DNA of 64,000 nucleotides from Oehlia diaphana (Eukaryota; Glomeromycota; Glomeromycetes; Glomerales; Glomeraceae). The stretch lies in NCBI GenBank assembly GCA_003833135.1, contig QZLH01000088.1, positions 78,833-142,832 on the forward strand, in the 5' to 3' direction. Below the pieces are notes generated by a model. That model worked only from the letters and a program-made list of their open reading frames with translations, ran no database searches and was not told where the DNA came from. Positions 12,380-23,639 of the stretch are shown piece by piece (position 1 is the stretch's first letter; every line of letters begins with the position of its first letter). The translations under genes and the position numbers were made by a program.

Positions 12380-13320
12380 TAATTACGGCGTTTTGGAATA
12401 CGACTTTTTGGGTTTCAACCCTGATTTACAACTACGGCTTAAAGTTATAACGTGCCGTATTAAAGTTGTAAATCGGCAAATTATAATTAAAATGTAAATC
12501 ATAAACATTTAATTTAAAAAAAATCAGGTTTTTGATAAAGATCAAAAACGTATTGTAAATGAAAAGTTAAACTCCTATATAGCTCCATATTCAATTGGAA
12601 GTGATACACCATTAATGTAGTGGAATACATGTGAAGATTGTGAAGTCAAGCCAAATCATCTGCAACGATTAGCAATTAAGCTCTTCTCCATTACACCAAG
12701 TTCTGCAGCATGTGAACGAATGTTTTCATCTTTGGGATGGCTATATGGAAAGCGCTGAACTCAATTATGAGTGGATAGATTAGAAGGATTGGCAAAGGTT
12801 TATCGATTTAATCTGCAGAATAGTTTTATCAAATTCAAGAAGAAATTTCTCCTAATGATAAAAAATATCAGATAAACAGTTTTTAATGAACTTGAGGAAG
12901 AAGCCTCTCCAGCTGAGTACCTTCATGCAGACGAGTTGAACTTAAACTTGAAATATTTCGGATATGATTGATTTCCGATCTCCAATTTTTCACCCTAATG
13001 AACTCATTTTAATAAATAATGAAAGAGAGGAGTATGGTGATGAATCTAGATACACACATTTGTATACAATTATTTATGAATGGAGTTTTCAGTATTAAAT
13101 AGTTAATATTTAATACTTTTGCAAATGAAAATCCTAAGAATTTTTATTAAAAATGTTCGTGTGTACAAAAAAATTATTAAAATATTTATTTAAATCAATA
13201 TTAATAAACTGACCAATTACAACTGGTTGGAAAATTACGGCAAAACGTTACTAGTTCTACGACATTACGTCATAACCTTCCAACTCTGTTACAACTATTA
13301 CGGCACGCAACACTAGCATA
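12380..13320 (+). mobile_element. Dead hAT transposon remnant
   Basis: At about 12525-12975 one frame carries the hAT C-terminal dimerisation signature: LAIKLFSITPSSAACERMF, then SSLGWLYGKR, VDRLEGLAKVYRFNLQNSF. It holds several stops (TAG, TGA, TGA, TAA). Motifs of the form TTACGGC/GCCGTAA recur on both flanks, and CGTGCCGTATTAAAGTTGTAA near 12451 resembles the inverted sequence near 13290-13310, as in subterminal repeats of hAT elements. Exact ends and target duplication were not resolved. Confidence 0.7.
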
Positions 13321-14926
13321 AAGTATAACAGGTAACTTGTTATGAAAAATTACTTATATAATAAAATATCATTAAAGCAATTTAAAAGTGGCATTCATAT
13401 TTTTACAATATTCTTAAGAGATTTGACAATTAAATATTAACCAGAAAAAGCTAATTATAGCATAAAAGTATCTTTACATATTATTTACCTTCGTCTAAAA
13501 ACTTTTTTTCTGGCCTTTATTCCCTGATTTCTTAATTTACTTTTAATGTATTATTAAGTTTTTCAATACGTTATATATCTCATAAATAACGTGATAGTAA
13601 GTTTATCAGGAAATTTGATATAAAGCGTTGATGCTGAAGGTCCCTAAAATACATATTGTTTAGATCTTTTATGTAACAATTGTGAAAAAGCTATGCCATG
13701 CTATAAGTGGGTTAATTACATACATATCTGCTCATGATACTAAGTGCCAAGCGGTTATCTGTTATGAGTTAAAAGTCTTGCAAGATTATAGCATTAGCCT
13801 TGACCTTAACAAGATTGAAAAGTTATTTATGGTATTATAATATCTTTGTAATAATAATACAAAATTTGATGTTAAAGAAGTTTTAAAAATGATACTTTTT
13901 TAAAACTTCTATACATTTTCAGATTTAATTAGATAGGATTTCTTTAAAATTTAAAATAATCTATAATTGAAGTAGAATATCCATAAAGCTATTTAAGGTA
14001 ATATATTACCTAAATTATAAAATCATTATTTATTGATATGCACTTTTTTTCATTTATTTAAAAACATAACTTTTACTGTTTCACTCTTTTTATGAAGAGT
14101 CATTGCTTTATGAAAAATCAAATCAACTGAATTTATTTTTTTGTAAAAGGAAAATACAAAATATGAAAATATTTCAAATCATAAAATTTTTAATATTCGC
14201 TAGGATTGTTTTCTCATTATCTCTTGTACCAGTTAAAGTCTTCGGAATGTATATTTTTTAAATAGTAAAACATATCTTAATTTTCCTTTTTACTTAAACG
14301 ATCTGGAATTTTCTGATCCAAATTTTAAAAAAGATATGCTAACTTAATAATTTGTTAAAGCAAATTAAAAAAATATATATACAATAGACGAATCTCTGAT
14401 ATTTTACATAATTAAACGTTTTTATTTATAATTCCGGCCTAAATTATATGAATTCTTTCTCTTATTTTTATGAAAACTGGGGAGATTGTGTTAAGCAAAG
14501 ATTGAGTTATTATATTCTAAATATATACAAAATATTTATAATTCCATTCATTATTACTATATATTTTTTATTGAAACAATACTATTATATCTAAATTTTG
14601 AAAAAGAACGTCACTTGTAATAACCTTTATTACTTATGGAAACTGCAAATAATTTTATATTGCAGATTTGGAATAATTGATACAAATGATTCGTCATTAA
14701 TAACAAAATTCTCTACTCTATTTTAATTTTAATTACTTAAATATTTAGGAACAGAACATTTTAAACCTTGTTATAACCTATAATAATATTATCATATAAC
14801 AGTATCTGAAACGTTTTTGTAATCAAAGAGAAATCATTTAAAATTCTTGATATAATTATAATCTATAAAATACACACTGACATTAGTACTTTATTTGAAC
14901 AATTTCCCCTTTTTTCTTTTTGTTTC
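13321..14926. other. Spacer, no gene seen
   Basis: AT-rich sequence with no supported open frame, partly the 3' flank of the LamG-like copy on the - strand that follows. Confidence 0.45.
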
Positions 14927-15876
14927 TTAACACAAGGGTCGACGATTCTAAATTTGAAAAAATAAAAATTTCGAGTACATAATTAAATAATTAAAAGTAT
15001 TAAAAATAAACATTTGTAATAGTCCGAATATATCCTACCAAATAGTTTTTTCATCACCTCTTCGGCGGATAGCCGCCAGTTAAAATAACGAAAATTACTA
15101 TTTATAAGGGGGTTTGACTTAACATAACGATTTAATAATCTAGGACAACTTAATTATTATTATTATAATCTTATCCAATTTCGCCATCAAAGCATCCAAT
15201 ATGCAATGGTCCATCATTGAACTTAACTTTATGCATTTGAACAATTTCGATGGCATAGAATGCGGTCCATACATCATTTATGTAGATATCCATTCTTTTT
15301 TCACGATCGGAAAGTGTATAAGTTATGTGATACCATTTATTTAACAAAAGTCCGTCCGTAACTGCTTCAATTCCTGCATTATTATTCCAGTTGCCTGTGA
15401 AGCGAGGATGTAGTCTGGAATTGTTTGCAAATAGGAATAGCCCAGCCGTATTATTAAAATTCCCTTCTGTTTCGATACCTGATACAAGTGTATTTTATGT
15501 GTATGTGTAATCAATTTGGACGTAATTCTAAAAATAAATTACCAAATAATCTGAGCTCAATAAAGAGTCATACCTTTTTGAAATATACCGTCCCAACCAG
15601 AATGATGACTCTTAAGTCTCATCCGTAGTGACACTGACAATTCATCGTTCACCTCGGGTAATTCTGTATGTTGCACTATTTTTAATTCGTTTAACGCAAT
15701 AGGCTTTGAAATAATCTCATAGAACTCATTCATGGAAAATTTCTTCATTTTCTTTATAGAAAACAAACAGTAAACTAATAAATTAATTGATTATAAGATA
15801 AAGTAAAGAAAGAGACATTAATAATGGAAAATTGTGAATAAATATATATTATGGTTACATTGAGATTGGCGCGCAT
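14927..15876 (-). pseudogene. Broken LamG-like gene (copy D)
   Basis: Exon 1 (15876 down to 15574) has the family start but one extra base in the membrane segment (TTTATTAGTTTACTG against TTTATTAGTTACTG), which shifts the frame. A shorter in-frame start inside remains possible. Exon 2 (15478-15177) is open and encodes the LamG-like core (LFLFANNSRLHPRFTGNW, NKWYHITYTLSDREK). Its splice donor is altered: where relatives have GG|GTATGA this copy has GGATAAG, giving a stop at 15171-15173. Exon 3 (15050-15105) and the last exon (14927-14947, encoding NRRPLC) survive downstream but can no longer be joined. Confidence 0.7.
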
Positions 15877-17066
15877 CTATCTTTTCCAAAATATATTTTA
15901 GTCTCAAAATAAATGGGTGTATTTTTACTTGCTCTGCATTTTATTTAGGCTTCACATGTGGTTTTGGATGTCATTTTTGACTTAACTCACTAAACTTTTG
16001 AATAATTGGAATATCGTTCAAGTCGGTTATACTAATTTTCGCCTCTAGTTCTAGGGTCTGGTTGATTAACATTTGGAATTTTTTGATTTGTAATCATTTC
16101 CGGACTCATGACTTCTGCCATTGTAAAGATTAAGCCCGTGATAATAATCACGTTGCCACCTTAACCTTTAACAAAGTAATTTATTAATAAAATTCAAGAT
16201 ACATATGCTTGGTTTGATCTAAGTTAATATTAGTAAAAATCAATAACAAAAATCATTAATAAAATTTCCTTAATATTTTTCATTCACGAAGTTGATCCTT
16301 AATATCCTCCCAAAATCTCACTCTTTTTATAGTAATTTCCTGATCTACATAATCCCTGGGTTTTAATTTACAAGTTTTCCTGGATTTCTAGTTCCAATTT
16401 TGTAGATCCTTGATCATATGATAAGTATATGATAGTTTAGAGTCATTCCGGACTCCTATTGGTCCTCTTTTATATATATTAGTTTAAAGTCTTTTCGGAC
16501 TCACGTGATAAAGCAGACTAACTAAATTAAACAAAATAAAATTTATACACTAAATCTAAATATAAAAACTGCGCCACACAATTAATAAATTACTATGTAT
16601 ATCACGGCATTACACCATCGTTACATGAATCCGATTTAGTTCCACATCGGATCCAATAGGAACCTAGAGTGAAAATTAGTATAGTATCAAGTCACCTTAG
16701 GACTAATTTTTGAAGTTGCTACTGTACGCCACGAGCTTGTTATCAGAATTATATAATGACGGCTGGAATTATTCGAAAGAATTTTGTAATTTTTTTAGTA
16801 TTTTTTTGTAATTTTTCGTAATAAAGTTTGAGAAACAAAAATAATAATTTAATAAAACTCAAATTGTGAACAATAAAAAAACATCATGTTTTATTATAAA
16901 TAAATTTTTAGTATCAGACATAGTTATTATTTTGTTATTCTACAGCCAAATAGGAACATGCTTTTTCATCATGCTGACATTTTTTTATTATACTATAAAT
17001 AAACTATCACATAATTATTATTGATATTTTTGATAAGATGATCATTGGCGGCTGCAGAATAACACA
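15877..17066. other. Spacer with short direct repeats
   Basis: No gene seen. A 23-bp unit of the form TAGTTTAGAGTCATTCCGGA(CTC) at about 16432 recurs about 46 bp later near 16478 with a few changes, and a related TTTCCGGACTC lies near 16088. One CACGTGAT motif follows. Function unknown; this could be part of an old promoter or element. Confidence 0.4.
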
Positions 17067-17141
17067 GTTATTTGATAGGGGGTTAGAATATCACCGAACT
17101 GCTTCGCAGTTCGGTGATATTCTAACCCCTTATCAAATAAC
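17067..17141. repeat. Near-perfect 75-bp hairpin
   Basis: Two 36-bp arms, GTTATTTGATAGGGGGTTAG... and its reverse complement, match at 35 of 36 positions around the 3-base loop TTC. The centre is GAACTGC-TTC-GCAGTTC. One more A-T pair extends the stem. No flanking duplication was found. As RNA or single-stranded DNA it would form a very stable stem. Confidence 0.9.
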
Positions 17142-17199
17142 TAATATATATCCTATCACCTATTCAGTTTCACCTATTTTACATTTTGTTAATTTGTTT

Positions 17200-17340
17200 T
17201 TGAAGGGTTCGATGATTCTAAAGTGTATTGTGAGCAATAAAACAAATATGTAAAAAAATAAAAATGTCTACTTATTTTTCATTGCTTCTTCAGTAGATAA
17301 ACACCAGTTAAATAACGAAAATTACTATAATTACTATTAA
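17200..17340 (-). pseudogene. LamG-like gene fragment (copy F)
   Basis: On the - strand, 17202-17222 resembles the last exon of the family (AG|AATCATCGAACCCTTC) and 17279-17337 resembles the third exon (TTTCGTTATTTAACTGG...) with a base missing. The earlier exons are absent. Confidence 0.6.
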
Positions 17341-18179
17341 TGAAAATTATACTTTCAATCTCTTATATTTGATAAATCATGATCAATCTCACCATTATAC
17401 GATCCATATGATTATATATTCTTAATTTCTGTGATTGCGTTATGTGAAAATTCAATTTCAATATGAAAATAAAAACGCTTCTCAGTTTTTTTTATTGATT
17501 TTGTGTATTTACAAAAAATATAACTTTTTAATATTATTTTATAACATACTTATAATATAAATAAATCAAAACACGAGTATCCTTGGGTTTTTTAATAAAT
17601 AAATAAATAAATAAATATTTTTTTTTCTTTCATCAGTGATCGATCACAGTCCACAGACTCAATATTATCACTTTAAAATTTAAAATTTAAAAAAATTATT
17701 AGGCACAAATTTTTTATAATAATGATTAATTGAAAGTCATTTTTCGTTAAAAATAATTATTTGTTGTTGATATACAAATTATTATATATAAAACAAATTT
17801 CGGAGTATTAATTTTGAGGTGATGCTAAATTTTATCATATGTTACTGCTAAAGGAACATTTAATTTTAAACAACATCAGACTAATTATAAGTACACGATC
17901 TGTATAATGATAGGTATAAACTGATGTGGAATGTACAGTATTTTAATACTGTTTTATCTCAGTTTAGTTTATTTTTATTTAGAGCGTCTATTAATATACT
18001 ACTTTGACCCTAAACAAAATGAATTGTCAAAATGAGAAAATTTCATTAGCCCTATTCTTGCAAAATTGTTTGATGAAATAATGGAAATTATTTGAGTAAA
18101 AATGTGGGGTTTGAATTTTTTATTGAGAAGAGCCCGCCATTTATTAGAATATACTACCTATTCTCATTTACAGCGGTAA

Positions 18180-18965
18180 GATTGAAAATATTTCTAGTAA
18201 GACCAACGAAACGAAACCTGATAATACTTGCAACGAGGTAGCATCATATGTCATCAAGATGGTATTTTTGAAGTAAACGTTAATACAACTACATTGGAAA
18301 TAGGTTTCCTAAAGGTGATAGGAAATTGACATTAAAAAGCTAAATGATGATTTCAATAAAATGCTGAAAGGTAAGTGATTTGCTATGCAATAATTGTCTT
18401 TTTTATACTTTTATCTTACACATTATTCCGATAGATATCATTAGTTTACCAACTACAGCATCACATTCAACGTGAAGCTAAAGAGAATCAACTCACCTGT
18501 TTGGAATTATATGGGATGTGAATTAAGTTAATTAAGAGATTCCATAAATCTTATGTCCCTATTTTATTAATCTTTACTTTTTATGTTATGTTAGAGGTCT
18601 TTATGTTGTGGACAAGTTAATTAAGATCTTCATACCAAATTCCAAAGACCAACTATATGCACTAAAAGAGGTTGTCGAGAAGGTCTACATGTTCAAGGTA
18701 TTATGCCAACAGTTCAACGTGTTTGTCTTTATAACTCATGACCTTATTTCATCCTTTGTATTACAGAGCTGAGTCATGGATTATTAATTGAAAATACAAA
18801 AAAATAACGCCTAATTCTACATCACCTTCAAAAAACTCTAAAAGGCGATTATCAATATATTGAATTAATTAAATCCGCTTGTAATGTAAATTGTGAAAAT
18901 TTATTTTGTTCCGTTTGTTCCAAAAAGGAACGCGCGTGTGGAGAATACTTAACTAGCGTCTAAGG
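18180..18965 (+). pseudogene. Decayed gene of unknown family
   Basis: Several open pieces on the + strand are separated by plausible introns but not in one frame: KLNDDFNKMLK (ending at a GTAAGT), YQLQHHIQREAKENQLTCLE, GLYVVDKLIKIFIPNSKDQL, ALKEVVEKVYMFK, and a Cys-rich end CNVNCENLFCSVC...CGEYL at about 18880-18962. The spacing of the Cys residues could bind zinc. I do not recognise the family. Frame breaks suggest a pseudogene, though an intact multi-exon gene cannot be excluded. Confidence 0.35.
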
Positions 18966-19384
18966 ATGTATAGAACTTTAATACTATATAGTAAAGAAGA
19001 AATAACGCGGATTACAGTATATCTACCTCTCCCAATGATGCATAATATTGCGCCACATTTTACTGCGCCCTAGTGACCTTTAAAGAGATTTTTTTTACGT
19101 TCGTTCATTTCGCTGTCTATTAAGGAGGACGGAAAAATTTAGCACTTAAGCCCTGTTATATATCACATTAATGAAAAACACTACCGGTGATAAATAATAG
19201 AAAACTTATTATACAAATTGACACCATATACAGATCACGCTATATAGTTAATGATATCAGGTGATCTTCATTTTAATAGTGATATTCCTTGTGATTGGTT
19301 GTTCTGCTAATTGTGCTATCCTGGAAAGGAAGAAAAATTTTACTAATTTGGTTAGCTATTATGCGCTAAGTATAGGGTACGTTT

Positions 19385-19490
19385 TTTATATTATTGATAT
19401 TGATATTGAAATTGAATTGATATTGAATTGATATTGAATTGATATTGATATTGATATTGATATTGATATTGAGTTGATATTGAGTTCAAT
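19385..19490. repeat. TTGATA-type microsatellite
   Basis: Runs of TTGATA with interspersed GAATTGATA variants. It is followed by a two-copy repeat of about 36 bp (AGAGCTAACCATATATTGAC-type) at 19553-19590 and 19609-19645. Confidence 0.85.
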
Positions 19491-19719
19491 ATTACGAACA
19501 ATGGTCGTTTATATAAAAAAATTGATCATGATCTGCAGCATGAGATCAAAATCCAAGAGCTAACCATATATTGACATCAAGGAATTATGAATTGACTGGT
19601 CAAATATCTAAGAGCTAACTATATATTAACATCAAGGAAATATTATTATTCATAAACATTGTTCAGGAGGCTAATTCTTGTGATTATAATAGGAATTGAA
19701 GATCAAAATTTATAATATA

Positions 19720-20460
19720 TAAAATTCGGATGTATATATATATATACATATATTAATAAAATTTGGATATATATATATATTTTTAATATATATCCGAATT
19801 TATTTTGTTAAAAAAATATATATACCTGAATTTATTAAATTTCTTTATTAAAAAAATATTATACAATTTATTTAAAAAAAAACAATTTATTAAAAAAAAC
19901 AATTTATTAAAAAAAACATTATATGAATTTATTTATTAAAGAACAAAAACATATATGTTAAAAAAAAATTATATGAATTTATTTATTAAAAAATATTATA
20001 TGAGTTTATTTATTAAAAAAAAGCAATATACAAATTTAGTGATTATTTAAAAACTTTAATTATTAAAAAAATTTAATGAGTTTACTTATTAAAATATATA
20101 TTACATGAATTTGATTTATTAATAAAATTATATACCCAAATTTATTAAATTTTTTTTACTAAAAAAATATTATACAAATTTATTTTAAAAAAAACATTAC
20201 ATGAATTTATTTATTGAAAAAACATTATATGAATTTATTTATTAAAATAAAGGCATTATATATTAATAAAAAAATTATTTATTAAAAAACATTATGAGTT
20301 TATTTATTAAAAAAAGCATTATATGAATAATATGATACAAATTTAGTAATGATAAAAAAACATTATATGAAATTTATTATCAAAAAAAATATATGAATTT
20401 ACTTATATTACATGAATTGATTTATTAAAAAAAAATTATATATATTACACAAATAAAAAA
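19720..20460. repeat. AT-only minisatellite, about 27-30 bp unit
   Basis: More than fifteen degenerate copies of a unit like ATTATATGAATTTATTTATT followed by an A run. Unit lengths vary through the A tracts. No coding potential. Confidence 0.8.
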
Positions 20461-21732
20461 AATGTGGACATAGAATCGTCCAAATTTAATTCGTGTGAAA
20501 TAAATTTTATTGAATAATTTTATTTTGATATGAATATAAATTATAATTACGTTTAATATAAAATTTTTAAAAAGTTTACTACAGTACAGTATGGTTAGAA
20601 ACTTTAGAAACTGAAAAAATTTTTTTAAAAAAATTGTTAAATGTTTTTTATAAATTAAAAAAATCATAATATTTCTTCTTTTAAAGCCAATTATAAAGAT
20701 TATTAAATCGAAATGCAAAAAAAAAATAAAATAAATTATTTATTTATTACCAATATTATTGTTTCTGCAAATAAGTGTTAAAATTTATGGTATATATCAT
20801 ACTCTTAGTAAGGGCCGGCAACTGGCCCTATGGTATGACTCTAGTTATATACATCAAAAAGTATTAAGTTGATATTTATAACTTTTTGGTTAAAAATTGC
20901 TTTATGATAAATAACATATTCCTTTTATATAGAAATTCTACTTGAATTATATATGACACCAAACTAAAAATATATATATATATATCATCTATCTCATTGA
21001 TTTTAAGACTCATTTATTTATTTAAGTTCATATTGTTTATTTTTGACTTGTAGTAATATTAAAATATAAAATTCTTGAAGGATATGATTCAATTGAATAA
21101 TGATAATATGATAATAATATATATTATTTTATTTTTATGTGATGCATAGAAATTTTTAACGTTAGTTCCTTTATTAATTTATGATGAATTATTTGTAAAG
21201 AAATATTCCAAATTAAAAAAAATACTTTTTAACGTCTAATAAATATTCTTTAAGTATTCACTTGGAATGATTTACTATTTGAGAATACTGTAATTGAATT
21301 GTTTTTATAGTTCAAATTATAAAAGCGAAAGGAACATAAATTTAAATAATTTTGTTAATACAAATATAAATATTTATTTCAAGGATGTGTATGAAAAAAA
21401 ATGAACATATTTAAAATTAATCATAAGAACATTTTTTTTTTAAAAAAAAGAATAATAATAAGAAAATAACATGCATCCCGAACATTATGTATAATAAGTA
21501 TAAAATTTCCATTATTATTAAGTTACTATACTTCTTCGTTTATAAAGCTTTAATAATGCAAATACTATAAATATAATATTAATACCCAGAAATTTGAGAA
21601 ATCATTTTTGAGACGAAAGAAAAATTTGGTCAACTTACATGGTATACAAAAAGAAAATCAGTTTATTAAAAATAAACCACAGACATTTTTGTTACTGATT
21701 TTATTTCCTTTTTTTCTTTTTTTTTTTGATCC
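20461..21732. other. Spacer, including conserved 3' flank of LamG-like copy E
   Basis: No gene supported; the long - strand frame at 20425-20718 is AT-driven. From about 21230 to 21730 the sequence resembles the regions 33840-34140 and 43400-43870, which lie in the same place relative to other LamG-like copies. A small GC stem AGGGCC-GGCAACT-GGCCCT lies at about 20813. Confidence 0.45.
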
Positions 21733-22603
21733 TTAACAGAAGGGTCGTTGATTCTAAATTTAAAAATCGAAATAAATATCATTGTAAATAAGAACAAACA
21801 TATGTAATAGTATTAGTGTGTCATACCAAGTAGTTTTTCATTGCCTCTTCGGCAGATAGACGCCAGTTAAAATAACGAAAATTACTATTTTATTAATAGA
21901 CTACTTAGAATATATAAAATTTTTAATTTATATCAACTTAATTATCACTAAAATAATACCCAATTTCTCCATCAATGGACCATCCAATGTCCAATGGTTT
22001 ATCATTGAATTTAATTTTATGCATTTGAACATTTTCGATGGCATAGAATGCGGTCCATACACCATTTATATAGATATCCATTCTTTTTTCAGAATCAGAA
22101 AGTGTATAAGTTATGTGGTACCATTTATTTAACAAAAGTCCGTCACCAACTTCACCAAGTCCTACATTATCCTTCCAGTTTCCTGTGAAGCGGGGATGTA
22201 ATTTGGAGTTGTTTGCATATAGGAAGAGTCCAGGTGTACGCACAAGATTTCCTGGTGACTCTTTACCACCTAAATGTATATCTCATGTGGTCAATTTAGA
22301 CAAAATTTTAAAAATAAACTGTCTAATAATCCATGAAATAAACACTCATACCTTTACGAAAAACAGCGGCCCAACTAGAATAATGACTCTTAAGCTTTAT
22401 TCTTAGTGACACTGACAACTCATCATCCACCTCGGGTAATTCAGCATGTTGCACTGTCAAACCACTTCCATTAAATATCCTAGGTTCCGAAATAATCTCG
22501 CAAAATTCTTTTACAAAAAATATCTTCATTTGCTTGATAAAAAACAAATAAACTAAAAAGTAAGTTAATTGACGTCTTTTAACTTACGTATGAGCAAAAA
22601 CAT
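21733..22603 (-). CDS. Membrane-anchored LamG-like protein (copy E)
   Basis: Main exons: 22552-22352, 22269-21960, 21884-21827, 21733-21753. They join in one frame: LPEVDDELSVSLRIKLKSHY, then RTPGLFLYANNSKLHPRFTG, NKWYHITYTLSDSEKRMD, NFRYFNWRLSAEEAMKNYL and the terminal NQRPFC. The 5' end is uncertain. A 16-nt exon (22603-22588) with a 35-nt intron would supply a hydrophobic start, MFLLILYLFF, joined in phase, giving 201 residues. Otherwise translation starts at a Met inside and the anchor is lost. Core domain is a concanavalin A-like fold; ligand unknown. Confidence 0.65.
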
Positions 22604-23639
22604 GCAATCATCGTAGTATTATTATAATACGAAAAATTTTAAATAAAAATGTATGTTACACTAATTTGCATGTTACTGTTTCAAAACAATTAAAATGCTT
22701 CTGATTGTTCACATATGGAATGAGATCGGCACATTTCATCTCGAAAGTTTGTGGCACAGCTGATGAACGATGCAAAAATTTCAATATACTATGTATATGT
22801 AATTTCAAGCAAAATAGATAATAAATGTATTTTGATCACATGTTAATAATTCTGCATCCATTCTCTTCTTCCAATAGTGATCACATGTATAATTTTTATG
22901 GGTTGCTTCATTTCTTGCGGTTTTAAGTCAACAATAGAAAATAAATGAAATTATTATTATAAAAAATTCTTTTCATAGAAAGAATTATTCTATCCTTTTT
23001 AATAATAAATATAAAGAAAAAAAAACCAAGTTCTTTTAAAAAGTAATAATATTCAATTATGTAATTACTATATGAATCTGTAATTTTTCAACCCTTTCAT
23101 TAAGCATATTAAGCATATGTTTCTTTCTAGTATTAATAATAATGTCAAAAATATTTATCAAAAATTAATTTCTAAATAAAATTTTTTTATTGGTAAAAAA
23201 ATTTTTTTCGCTTTATTTAAATATAAAATTTAATCTGATAATACAACTTTGAATTAAACTTATACTCTTTAATTTTGGGATAAAATCTTCCAGTTATTTT
23301 TGTTTAATTATTTTGCTAATTTCCCTGTCTTTTTTAGATTTATAATGATTTTCAAGCATTTTAGAATTTTATGCTGATCATTGTAATTTCTGTCGTACAT
23401 ATTTGTACAGTTGTACAAATTATAAAAAAATTCAAATTTAGAAATGGAGTTTTACACGACATATTTTTTGGAGTTAAGAATCCGTGAAATTCACTTGGCA
23501 ACTTTTTTCCTTTTCAAAATTTTCTCGATCCACTTATATCTTTATGAGTTTTTTTTTAAAAAAAAAAGAGTCAAAATAACTCTTAAATACAAAAAGGGTA
23601 ATCATATGTTATAATTACATACTTAATTGAAATTGCATT
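22604..23639. promoter_or_regulatory. Spacer with duplicated kinase upstream region
   Basis: About 23230-23640 resembles 46070-46490, upstream of the third kinase copy, over roughly 400 bp with many substitutions (shared blocks such as TTCAAGC, TTTCTGT-GTAC and CATTTTCAAAATTT). The promoter was therefore duplicated with the gene. No other feature seen. Confidence 0.5.

Noticed and set aside
20425..20718. 97-residue - strand frame rich in F, I and K
   Set aside because: Composition is what AT-rich DNA gives by chance.
22113..22406. + strand frame opposite LamG-like copy E, and the similar one at 44304-44580
   Set aside because: Shadows of the conserved - strand exons.
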